From a virus: a stretch of DNA of 32,137 bases. The notes under the pieces are model-generated. The model did not search any database. It was not told where the DNA came from and saw only the letters and a list, made by a program, of their open reading frames with translations. This document shows, in pieces, positions 16,462 to 23,808 of this stretch. Both the position numbers and the translations under genes were made by a program. The DNA lies in the IMG/VR virus record IMGVR_UViG_3300009024_000047, positions 1-32,137 of that record. One strand, written 5' to 3'. Within the stretch, counting starts at the first letter, position 1. Every line of letters begins with the position of its first letter.

Positions 16462-18864
16462 TTATTGAGTTGCGTCGAACTGAGCGCCGCCACCGCCTAT
16501 TGATATCCTTTGAAGCGTAGCAAGTCTCTCCCGTGCTGTATCAATATCACCTACCAATTTTTCCGGTATTTGCTCTATTACTCTGTCAACTGTTCCAAGG
16601 CCGGGATCGCCCCGAACAACGCTTCTATAAGATCGTGCCTCTGTCATTAGACTATTTAATTCCGCTTGAGCGTTATCTATCATTGTGTTTAGTGCCTTGC
16701 TGCCGCCAGTAGTTGAATTGGCTGCCCTAGAGGCATCCAAAGACTTGGCTGATTGTATCTTCTGCTGCATACCAAGCAAGCTCATGATGTCGGAGTCATA
16801 CGCTTTGCGGGACTTCTGTAAAGCACCAACCCCTGCAAGACCTGCCTCGCCCAGCGCACCACCGAATGTTGGACTCTTGGAAGCCATAAGGGCCATACCT
16901 GTTTGAGCCAGCGCCATCCACTTATCAGCCTCGGCACTGCTCTCACGATCCGAAAGCATTTTGGCTATGCGAGATTCTATAGAGCCGTATGCTCCACCAG
17001 ACGAAGTGCTTGATCCGCCTGAATCTTTATCATCAGAGACTACAGGGTTTAATGAGGTTATCCCCCCGCCATCTTCTGCGGTTTCTCTTCTTTTCTCAGA
17101 TTCAGAGGTTGGAATTACTTCGTCTTGAATGACTAAGTTAGGTCCGCCATCAGTGGCATCTTCAGCATCAACTGCTTCAACGTCCGCCACTGTTGCGTCG
17201 AATACTTGAAACTCAGAACGACGAGGTGTTGTGGATGGCGCAATGTCTTGAAGTGCTATTGATGTTTCTTTAGAAGTTTGAGCCTCAATCAATTGATCTT
17301 TTGCCTGCGCCAACTGAGCTTCAGCCTGTGGGTTACCGGGGTTTAATCTTAAATATTCCTCAAGACTAGTAATAGTATCTTGAGCGTTAGATATATCAGA
17401 TGGATTGTAAAGAGAAGCCGCGTATGCTGCATCAGAACGACCCTGACCAAGAGTCCCCCGCATAATGCTGTCCATATAGAGATCATCTCGACCAGTGCTG
17501 ATATCGCTTTGCGTTTGCAAACCACTAATTTCGTTCAATCTGAGTTGATTTATAGCGGAATCATCTCCTTCATCTGCAAGTCTATTAAGTGTAGCTATTG
17601 GTAGATTGCTATAATCAATACTTGTATCTGCTGCTATGACGCTCTCGGGTTTATCGGCACCTCCACTTGTGGAACTTGGCGTAGGGTCTAACTCACGGTC
17701 TCGATCCACTGCTTCTGAGCCTACACCCAAAAAGGCACTTAAATCGCCAGCTTCAGCCGCTGCGTTTCTTGCAGCGTCCTCGGAACGAATTTCGTTAATC
17801 CGATCCACAAGAGGATCAAACATTCCGAACGATGCAATACCTTGCGCCCTAGGTCTTTTGTCTGTTGCGTCATATGCTTCAGGAGCAGGTGCCAAAAGTT
17901 CTTCAACAGTCAATCTACCTGCGTTTTCAGATGCCATCTCACGATTGCGCAGAGCCATTTCGTTGGCAATGTCCGCCGCCGTTTGAGACGGCATACCCTC
18001 ACGGGAAACGGCTTCGTCAATTCTATTCATAATAGGATCAATGACCGAAGTTCCGATAACATTAGAGTCAAGACCCGTACCAGCCAAGGCATTTTCAAGC
18101 GGGTTGTTCGAGTACACACTGCTACGCAACTGATCTAAAATAGACATTGGTTCAGCAGGTGAAGTCTGCCTAATAAATTCTGCGTCTGGTTCTACTGAAA
18201 GCTCATTCAGAATTTGAGGCGAAAGTGATGATTCAGGGCGAGTAAACTCACCAGAGTTAGGCATGAAATCAGATACGTCAGAGCTAACTGAACCTAGTCC
18301 TTCTGGGCTTCTTTCAAAGCCTATTGCGTTGTCGTATATTCTTGGATTGTTATTTGGCCCTTCGGTGGCGTACTTATTGTCCATCGTTTCTTTTAAACGG
18401 GCAAACATATCTTGTGCATAAGGTGTATCGTTTAGATTATTTTCTTGTAGGAAAGTTTTGTAATTGTACAAAATATCTGTCCCAAATCGTCCACCCCTAG
18501 CCATCCGCAGAATGCCACCGCCCGACATCATCTGAGGTGCCTGTGGTTGTGGTGCTTGTGTCGGAGTTACAGGTGCAGCTTGGGCCAGACCTGTGTCCTG
18601 CGCCATGTTGGTATTGGGATTCAACGAACGAGCCATCTGCATGATGCCCTCTTGTGGCGCTCCCGCTGCAGTCACTACCTCTTCAGCGACAGTCTTCATA
18701 TCAGAGTTCTGCTGGCGATTGTAGTCATCGCGCATCTGCTTGCGGCGCTTCAACTCACCCAAGACAAGAAACTGTGGTGCGCTGCCAGTGGGCTGCTGCA
18801 TCTCCTGCATCAGAGCTTGCTCCGGCAGGTTCTTTAGATCGTCTTGGATGTCGATTATGTTCAT
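16462..18864 (-). CDS. Internal virion protein, 800 aa
   Basis: The product looks like a packaged or structural virion protein common in marine phages. It has an N-terminal helical segment (LPEQALMQEM, then FLVLGELKRRKQMR), a Gln/Pro-rich linker, a Gly motif GGGILRMARGG at 115-125, and a long acidic, low-complexity middle. Near the C-terminus a conserved helical block (EADKWMALAQTGMALMASKSPTFGGALGEAG) is mildly hydrophobic, resembling membrane-active segments of ejection proteins. The ATG at 18864 overlaps the preceding stop as ATGA. It is immediately followed by the giant polyvalent protein, which suggests they are assembled or ejected together. No enzymatic motif is visible. Confidence 0.78.
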   Translation of the reverse strand: MNIIDIQDDLKNLPEQALMQEMQQPTGSAPQFLVLGELKRRKQMRDDYNRQQNSDMKTVAEEVVTAAGAPQEGIMQMARSLNPNTNMAQDTGLAQAAPVTPTQAPQPQAPQMMSGGGILRMARGGRFGTDILYNYKTFLQENNLNDTPYAQDMFARLKETMDNKYATEGPNNNPRIYDNAIGFERSPEGLGSVSSDVSDFMPNSGEFTRPESSLSPQILNELSVEPDAEFIRQTSPAEPMSILDQLRSSVYSNNPLENALAGTGLDSNVIGTSVIDPIMNRIDEAVSREGMPSQTAADIANEMALRNREMASENAGRLTVEELLAPAPEAYDATDKRPRAQGIASFGMFDPLVDRINEIRSEDAARNAAAEAGDLSAFLGVGSEAVDRDRELDPTPSSTSGGADKPESVIAADTSIDYSNLPIATLNRLADEGDDSAINQLRLNEISGLQTQSDISTGRDDLYMDSIMRGTLGQGRSDAAYAASLYNPSDISNAQDTITSLEEYLRLNPGNPQAEAQLAQAKDQLIEAQTSKETSIALQDIAPSTTPRRSEFQVFDATVADVEAVDAEDATDGGPNLVIQDEVIPTSESEKRRETAEDGGGITSLNPVVSDDKDSGGSSTSSGGAYGSIESRIAKMLSDRESSAEADKWMALAQTGMALMASKSPTFGGALGEAGLAGVGALQKSRKAYDSDIMSLLGMQQKIQSAKSLDASRAANSTTGGSKALNTMIDNAQAELNSLMTEARSYRSVVRGDPGLGTVDRVIEQIPEKLVGDIDTARERLATLQRISIGGGGAQFDATQ

Positions 18865-20420
18865 GATGTCAGACCCTTATAAAGACCAAGCCCCGAAATA
18901 CCTGCACCTAGTGCCTGTTGCAGAGGATTATAAGAAACCATCCGCTGTTCCTCTACATTCGGCGTCACTGGAACACCTTGTAAGATGCTCGCCATCCGCT
19001 GATATTGCTGCATCGGATAATCTCGTTGACGGGCGAAGTCTTCGTAGGACATGTCGAGACGCGCTTGATCCTCTGCACGGATATCACGACCGATAGTCTC
19101 AAGTAGCTGTGCGCCCTGAATATCAGCGGCACGTTGTTGCTGGCCCAACCCTGCAAGGTTCTGACCAAATGCGCCTATGTTTGATGCCAACTGACCGTAA
19201 TTCAGGCCAGTCCTACCAATGTTCATACCTAAGCCACCAATACCTTGGCCTATAGTACTTAGTTGCCCCGCTCCAGACATAGCGGCCTGCTCTGCTGCAA
19301 GGGACTGACCTGCGCCGAACTGGCGAGATTGTTCCATTGCCTGCTGTATACGAGCCAATTCTGATGCTCTCAATGCGTCCATGCGAGATAGGTCTGAGTA
19401 TTGCCCTTGTTGAACCCTACCAGCCTCAGCGGCACGGCCTGCTTGTATTCTAGCCAAATCAGTGGCCTCACCAGTCTGCACCCTACCAAGCTCACCTGCA
19501 CGACCTGCTTGTATACGGGCCAACTCAGAGCCACGCAGACGCTCCATGTCCATCTGAGCCGCACGATCCGCGCCGAATTGAGTAGCCGCTTGCTGGTAAG
19601 CTTGTTGCTGTCCTGAAGCTTGAATGTCACCCATCTGACGGCTAAGGCCTTCCTGTGCCAGATAGTCTCCGACTGCTTGCCGTGATCCACCGAAGGCACC
19701 AGCTTGCACCGCCGAAGCATCGCGCCCTGCTTGTTGGCGATCAAAGTCTAACTGCGCTTGCTGCTTCTGAACATCAACAACATTCTGCATATACGGAGAC
19801 ATGTAGTTTTGAACCGCTTGACCAGTAAACATATCTGGTTGCTGAAAGTCGTATTCGTTGTAGTTGGCTTGGCGGAAACGAGAATAAGGATCGAAATCAG
19901 AAGACTGAAAACCCCCGAATTGTGTTGGGTCAAAAGAAGAGAACGTCCCCGGTGCGTACTGTCCAATGTCGCGAAGGCGGTTGATGCTATCTTCAGTATA
20001 CCCAGCACCTGTAATAGCTTCTGCCATACCTAATCGTTGTGCGTTGGCGGCTTCATCTTGCAGTCCGACACCGAAGCGAGATAGGTCCATGGCCTCGCGC
20101 TGTGCGTCCATGGCTTCCGGCATACCCTGTATACCAGACTGAGCAATACCTCGCGTCATGGCACGAGACGCTTGAATGTCGCCGTAATCTGAGGATGATG
20201 TTAGGCGCTCGCCAGAATAGGGTTGGTAGGTAGACTTCTGACCAAACCCAGTAATATTTCCAGCGTCATCATATATTGGACTACTTAGGTCATCCTGAAA
20301 CGGAGCAAGCGTGTCCTCGGCACCCTGAAGCAACCTGCGGAAGTACGGATCAGCGTACTCAGGTAGATTAGTCTGGCGTTGAGTCGTATCACCCGGTGCC
20401 TGCGCACTACTTTTACCCAT
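18861..20420 (-). CDS. Internal virion protein with 11-residue repeats, 519 aa
   Basis: A Gln/Ala-rich, largely helical protein. The N-terminal 200 residues are Asp/Phe/Gly-rich (repeated FDP and FG motifs). Residues 210-290 are Gln-rich helices. Then at least six perfect-length 11-residue repeats run from 299 to 364 with consensus ELARIQAGRAG. A Gly-rich region (IGQGIGGLGMNIGRTGLNYG) and a further helix follow. Repeats of this period form extended amphipathic helices or right-handed coiled coils, which suits a protein lining a DNA-ejection channel or lying on a membrane; this is inferred. GGAG precedes the ATG at 20420. It sits in the ejection-protein cluster after the GNAT-like gene. Confidence 0.78.
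   Translation of the reverse strand: MGKSSAQAPGDTTQRQTNLPEYADPYFRRLLQGAEDTLAPFQDDLSSPIYDDAGNITGFGQKSTYQPYSGERLTSSSDYGDIQASRAMTRGIAQSGIQGMPEAMDAQREAMDLSRFGVGLQDEAANAQRLGMAEAITGAGYTEDSINRLRDIGQYAPGTFSSFDPTQFGGFQSSDFDPYSRFRQANYNEYDFQQPDMFTGQAVQNYMSPYMQNVVDVQKQQAQLDFDRQQAGRDASAVQAGAFGGSRQAVGDYLAQEGLSRQMGDIQASGQQQAYQQAATQFGADRAAQMDMERLRGSELARIQAGRAGELGRVQTGEATDLARIQAGRAAEAGRVQQGQYSDLSRMDALRASELARIQQAMEQSRQFGAGQSLAAEQAAMSGAGQLSTIGQGIGGLGMNIGRTGLNYGQLASNIGAFGQNLAGLGQQQRAADIQGAQLLETIGRDIRAEDQARLDMSYEDFARQRDYPMQQYQRMASILQGVPVTPNVEEQRMVSYNPLQQALGAGISGLGLYKGLTS
19329..19526 (-). repeat. Six in-frame 33-bp coding repeats (11-residue units)
   Basis: The units begin ELARIQ, ELGRVQ, DLARIQ, EAGRVQ, DLSRMD and ELARIQ, each exactly 11 residues long, so the DNA repeats with a 33-base period. 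A degenerate seventh unit (AQMDMERLRGS, residues 288-298) precedes them. Leu/Ala at position 2, Arg at 4, Ile/Val at 5 and Gln at 6 are the most conserved positions. Confidence 0.85.
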
Positions 20421-20421
20421 C

Positions 20422-20835
20422 TTACAACTCCATTCGGTACGCTATGTACTCAGGATAGAAACCGTATTTCTTCAACGACCTACCCCAAGCCTTCCTGCCG
20501 TAGCCTTCTAAGTGACTACATCCTAACTCATTAGCATATTTACGCATAGTGTCGATCAACTGATCATTCCATTCCTTCATGCGCGTTCCGCCTACAAAAT
20601 CTAAGACCAATGCTTTCCGCTGAGGATATACTATAAGTCTTGTGGTGAATGCAGCTACGATGCTGTCATCTTCATCCATTACAACCCAAAGAACGTAAGT
20701 GCCATTAAGTATTCCAACTAGGACGTCAATCGTTTCCGACTTGTCTTTTGCTGTGGCTACGCTCTTCTTTAGTACCTTCTCAACGTCCTTCCATACATGT
20801 CTTACTGCCTCTGGAGGCACCAAGCTTACTCTCAA
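20422..20835 (-). CDS. GNAT acetyltransferase-like phage protein, 137 aa
   Basis: The layout resembles a GNAT fold: a helical start, strands YVLWVVMDEDDSIVAAFTTRLIVY and KALVLDFVGG, a helix KEWNDQLIDTMRKYANELGC, then HLEGYGRKAWGRSLKKYGFYPEYIAYRMEL. The classical acetyl-CoA loop (Q/R-x-x-G-x-G/A) is not clear, so it may be a structural relative rather than an active enzyme. Similar proteins sit among internal virion genes in many marine podoviruses, and a T7 gp13-like role is possible. The start is TTG at 20835, directly after the preceding TAA with GGTGGG upstream; a GTG five codons later is an alternative. Confidence 0.72.
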   Translation of the reverse strand: MRVSLVPPEAVRHVWKDVEKVLKKSVATAKDKSETIDVLVGILNGTYVLWVVMDEDDSIVAAFTTRLIVYPQRKALVLDFVGGTRMKEWNDQLIDTMRKYANELGCSHLEGYGRKAWGRSLKKYGFYPEYIAYRMEL

Positions 20836-21939
20836 TTATCCCACCATTTGTTGGAGTTTCTCAGGAGCTGCCTCTTCAGCACGGTTAACAATATCAAGGA
20901 ACCCACCACCATACGCTTTCTCAAGTGCATCAGTTGTGTTCTTCCTCAAGACAAATTCCCCATCAGACAAGAGTACATCTTGCTCCCCTTCAAGTGTCGC
21001 AGGGACCATATCGTCAACACCTGAACCATCTCCCGGTCCACGCACCATCCCCTTGTCACCTTCTTCAAAACGAGTGATAGTGTCATCTAGCTCTCCCGAC
21101 TGCACTCGTCCGACAAGGTCGCGTAGTGCTTCCTCGCCGTACTTCTGAACAAATAGTGCCAGAACAATCTCTGGCTGCTCAGACATTCCTTTAATCGCTT
21201 CTACGGCACCGACGATAACATCTTTCTCGTTCATGCCGCTCTGTGCCATCATCTGATCTGCTTCGGTCTCTCCACCTTCTCGAAAGGCCATTATGCCACC
21301 ATCTGCATAGTAGTATGGATATTGGATTGATTCCATAGGCCTTGGGTTTCTGGCGTATTGGAAGTACATACCCTCTCCACCGCCAGAAGCGAATGGGTCT
21401 TGATTTTGGGTAGTTATCAAAGGATTGAGCATGGGAACAGGATTCTTGGACTCCTCCTTCTTTTTTGCTCTATCTTCCGCTTCTTGCTGCGCCAACTGGG
21501 CGCTTGTCATCGATTGCCCCAACATGGCAGGTGTAAATGCAGCGGCCCCTGCAGTGAAGGCTTGACCCAATCCACCCTTAGCAGCTTCTGCGCCAAACAT
21601 GTTTGCAAACATTGGTGAAGGCGTTTTTGCTAAATCCAGTACAGACGGGCTTGGAGCTGTTGCTGCCTCTAGGAAAGATGCTTTTGGCGCTCCACCTACA
21701 GCGGCAGGTGCTGTGGAGTTTGTTAAACCTCCAAGCAGTTTGCCCCCAACAAAGGATGTAAGACCTGTCTGAATGCCCTTACCAAGGTCACCTGTCTGAA
21801 TGAAAGAGCCAAGCCCAGCGCCCAGCCCAGCTAAAACAGGGGTTGATAGCGCCCCCAGACCCGCTGCGAATGTTCCAGCTAACGCACCAGAACCCGCTAA
21901 TGCTGGCAGACCCATTCCTAATAACAGCGGTAAGACCAT
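20836..21939 (-). CDS. Gly-rich membrane-active virion protein, 367 aa
   Basis: The first 70 residues are a Gly/Ala/Leu-rich hydrophobic segment (LLLGMGLPALAGSGALAGTFAAGLGAL) fit to cross or disturb a membrane. A linker rich in Ala/Pro and a charged coiled segment (QLAQQEAEDRAKKKEESK) follow, then the motif DGGIMAFREGG at 213-223. The C-terminal part has a helical block and GPGDGSGVDDMVPATLEGEQDVLLSDGEFVLRK, a pattern found in phage virion and tape-measure proteins. GGAG lies before the ATG at 21939. It starts the ejection-protein group just downstream of the endolysin and is likely delivered into the cell envelope with DNA. Function is inferred. Confidence 0.75.
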   Translation of the reverse strand: MVLPLLLGMGLPALAGSGALAGTFAAGLGALSTPVLAGLGAGLGSFIQTGDLGKGIQTGLTSFVGGKLLGGLTNSTAPAAVGGAPKASFLEAATAPSPSVLDLAKTPSPMFANMFGAEAAKGGLGQAFTAGAAAFTPAMLGQSMTSAQLAQQEAEDRAKKKEESKNPVPMLNPLITTQNQDPFASGGGEGMYFQYARNPRPMESIQYPYYYADGGIMAFREGGETEADQMMAQSGMNEKDVIVGAVEAIKGMSEQPEIVLALFVQKYGEEALRDLVGRVQSGELDDTITRFEEGDKGMVRGPGDGSGVDDMVPATLEGEQDVLLSDGEFVLRKNTTDALEKAYGGGFLDIVNRAEEAAPEKLQQMVG

Positions 21940-21951
21940 GACTATCTCCAG

Positions 21952-21967
21952 AAGTTCAATAGAACTT
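21952..21967 (-). repeat. Hairpin element, copy 2 (AAGTTC-loop-GAACTT)
   Basis: A perfect 6-bp stem with a TATT loop on the minus strand lies between the endolysin stop and the Gly-rich virion gene, ending about 12 bases before its ATG and directly upstream of its GGAG ribosome site. There is no T run, so a role as terminator is weak. RNA processing, translation control or promoter function is more plausible. Confidence 0.55.
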
Positions 21968-21980
21968 TAACACGAAAATT

Positions 21981-22436
21981 TTAATCCATCAACTCAAAGT
22001 GCGGACCATCGATAAACGGACGTTTTCCTTGGCTACGGCGCAAGTCTACATAGGCGTTCATGGCCTCTTCCATCGTGCCATCCCAGTCCCGGATATCGTC
22101 AATATGCCAAGCGGCACCCCACCGTACAGCAACCCCAACATCGATAGCCCCCTGCTTTACAGCATCCGCAAGGTCATCGTACAGATTCAACTCCCACGAT
22201 CCACGCGAACCAATAAAGGCCATGAGGTCAAGAGCGTTGCCATCAATGTGTTTGGACTTCATCGTCTTCGAGGCACCTTTGGCTACGAGTTCACGCTGTT
22301 CTTCAATGGTTCTTAGCCCACAGATCACACCAAAATCTGTTTTTGTATGGCCTATAGCTGCTTTTGCAACGGCAACTAAACGCTCGTCTACGCCTTCCAT
22401 TCGGTCAAGGCTCCGTTGTGATAGTTTAAAAGTCAT
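21981..22436 (-). CDS. Endolysin, M15C L-Ala-D-Glu / D-Ala-D-Ala peptidase family
   Basis: This 151-residue protein has the zinc-peptidase signature of the VanY/M15 family used by phage endolysins: R42 in GLRTIEEQ, S61-K-H63 and D70 in SKHIDGNALDLM, and H146 in GPHFEL near the C-terminus. H63, D70 and H146 should bind zinc. It would cut peptide cross-links of the host cell wall at lysis. The start is the ATG at 22436, within an ATGA overlap with the holin stop and after AAAGGTGG; the longer frame from 22484 runs inside the holin gene and is rejected. There is no signal peptide, so release depends on the holin encoded just upstream. Confidence 0.9.
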   Translation of the reverse strand: MTFKLSQRSLDRMEGVDERLVAVAKAAIGHTKTDFGVICGLRTIEEQRELVAKGASKTMKSKHIDGNALDLMAFIGSRGSWELNLYDDLADAVKQGAIDVGVAVRWGAAWHIDDIRDWDGTMEEAMNAYVDLRRSQGKRPFIDGPHFELMD

Positions 22437-22894
22437 TTCATACCACCTTTCATGTACTTTGATACAGCGCGGCCACCAAACCAAAACGATATTATGGCAG
22501 CAAACAAACCAGATGTAGCATCATCCCAAATCAAAGAAAGAGACCTTCCAAGATCGTTCCCTTGTCCCATCAGAGCGATTATAGCCGTCACCTTGATGGC
22601 AACGAAAAGGCCAAAAAAAACATAAGTGATGACAGGCCGGACGCTACCTCGTAATGCGTTGATAAAACCTCCAGCATCCATGCTATCATGTTTATACAAC
22701 CCCTCCGTCTCTTTTATCTCAGCCTGCTTGTCCAGAATATCCAGCTTCAGCTCATTGCGCCGAGCCATCATATCCATCTCTAACTTCATGCGCTCAAGAC
22801 CATGCTTGTGTTCTTGACCCGCTCGAAAGAAATTAAGAACCTCCGGCAGAAAGGACGTACCGAAACCAAGCAAACTTCCTAGTAATGTAATCAT
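22433..22894 (-). CDS. Holin, 3TM GTA-holin type
   Basis: This inner-membrane protein fits the three-helix holin family also found in gene transfer agents. A first hydrophobic segment (LLGSLLGFGTSFLPEVLNFF, residues 4-23) is followed by a highly charged helix (25-65: HGLERMKLEM, NELKLDILDKQAEIKETE). Then a conserved RPVITYVFFGLFVAIKVTAIIALMG helix (86-110) and a final one (GLFAAIISFWFGG, 129-141) complete the set. It would make the membrane lesion that lets the endolysin reach the wall. Start at 22894 (ATG) overlaps the preceding stop as ATGA, and its own stop overlaps the endolysin ATG, so both are translated in step. Confidence 0.83.
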   Translation of the reverse strand: MITLLGSLLGFGTSFLPEVLNFFRAGQEHKHGLERMKLEMDMMARRNELKLDILDKQAEIKETEGLYKHDSMDAGGFINALRGSVRPVITYVFFGLFVAIKVTAIIALMGQGNDLGRSLSLIWDDATSGLFAAIISFWFGGRAVSKYMKGGMK

Positions 22895-23136
22895 TTGTCA
22901 TAACTTTCTTTGTGGACGATCTTGTTTGGAGTTACCGTGGTCGTAGACTCTTTGCCCATCCAGATACCGAAGGCTCCCGTGAAAGCCCCTGTTACAACTG
23001 AAATCAATCCAGCCTGACTAACAGACAAGTCAGGTTGCGACATCGCCCACTCCAAGCAACGTATATACATGATCGTCGTAACCAACATCATCAAACGTGG
23101 CAGAATTTTCCAATCATCTAAAACTGTTTGTGCCAT
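22891..23136 (-). CDS. Small membrane protein of the lysis cassette, 81 aa
   Basis: Two hydrophobic segments are visible, around LPRLMMLVTTIMYIRCLEWAM and VSQAGLISVVTGAFTGAFGIWMG, followed by a hydrophilic Lys-rich tail. Size and topology fit a holin, antiholin or accessory lysis protein, and it directly precedes the 3TM holin. The ATG at 23136 is chosen because it overlaps the preceding TGA as TGATG after GGGGAAGTGG; two GTG codons just upstream are less likely starts. Which of the two membrane proteins is the true holin cannot be decided from sequence alone. Confidence 0.75.
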   Translation of the reverse strand: MAQTVLDDWKILPRLMMLVTTIMYIRCLEWAMSQPDLSVSQAGLISVVTGAFTGAFGIWMGKESTTTVTPNKIVHKESYDK

Positions 23137-23603
23137 CACCACTTCCCCTGTTGTTTACCTAACAAATACAAAACTACGGCAAGTCCAGCGACACCCGCCA
23201 TCACGATTATCCCGCCGACAACCCACATGATTATAGCCTCCTTGATTTCAGCCTTGCGATACGCAGTCTTCTTGCGCTGCGCTCTGATCTTACGAAGCGT
23301 GTCCTTGTATTCTTCCAAACCTTTGGGGCCGTGCTGAAACATAATAATTGTTTCAATTTCTTTCTTCATAGCTTGCAGGCGCTTCTGCGCAGAGAAAGCA
23401 TCTATTGCAGCCTGCTCGGCAGACCCGGTGAGTGAAGCGAATATGCTTGGATTCTTAGCCTTTTCAGCCGCGTAGTTTACGTCACTGACAGCCCCAGCAA
23501 ATTTACTCAATGCGCCTGACGCATCGCGGCCAGCCGCCAACAAGGTCTTGGCACTAGATACAGCAGAGGCTGCGATTGAAAGGGCTGAGATAGGATCAAT
23601 CAT
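23136..23603 (-). CDS. C-tail-anchored protein of the lysis region, 155 aa
   Basis: The protein begins MIDPISALSIAASAVSSAKTLLAAGRD, an Ala-rich helical start, has a charged helical middle (VSDVNYAAEKAKNP, AQKRLQAMKKEIE, RKIRAQRKKTAYRKAEIKEA) and ends with one strong membrane segment (IIMWVVGGIIVMAGVAGLAVVLYLLG). Homologues of this shape are common near lysis genes of marine phages and are of unknown function; a spanin-like or lysis-regulating role is a guess. Start ATG at 23603 overlaps the TGA of the small upstream gene as ATGA, which excludes the longer frame starting at 23627. Confidence 0.75.
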   Translation of the reverse strand: MIDPISALSIAASAVSSAKTLLAAGRDASGALSKFAGAVSDVNYAAEKAKNPSIFASLTGSAEQAAIDAFSAQKRLQAMKKEIETIIMFQHGPKGLEEYKDTLRKIRAQRKKTAYRKAEIKEAIIMWVVGGIIVMAGVAGLAVVLYLLGKQQGKW

Positions 23604-23782
23604 GTATCTGTAAACCTTTTGGGGCAATAGGAATTATAGCTGACAACATACCTCCTGTCGTACAACTGGGAGTTTTTACCGCCCGGTGTTCCACAGTCGT
23701 AGTAACAGGCTTTGTAAAGCCTGTTACCTCCCCCTTGTATAAACGTATGCCCGTACCCCACAAAGGCCAGCACACAAAGCAC
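23600..23782 (-). CDS. Small exported Cys-containing protein, 60 aa
   Basis: The frame starts at GTG 23782, preceded by AAAAGGG nine bases upstream, and ends in an ATGA overlap with the next gene. The first 15 residues (MLCVLAFVGYGHTFI) look like a short signal or anchor sequence. The rest has three further Cys in ACYYDCG and SYCP, with a Tyr/Arg-rich region between them, resembling small exported phage proteins ending in a CP motif. There is no lipobox, so it is not an obvious o-spanin. Position at the head of the lysis genes suggests a role at the envelope, with disulfides forming in the periplasm. Its size makes it easy to miss. Confidence 0.68.
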   Translation of the reverse strand: MLCVLAFVGYGHTFIQGGGNRLYKACYYDCGTPGGKNSQLYDRRYVVSYNSYCPKRFTDT

Positions 23783-23808
23783 TATGGTTATCCCTTTTGT
23801 TGGATCAT

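Noticed and set aside
22437-22484. Upstream start for the endolysin (16 extra residues)
   Set aside because: The extension lies within the holin gene and the internal ATG has both an ATGA overlap and AAAGGTGG.
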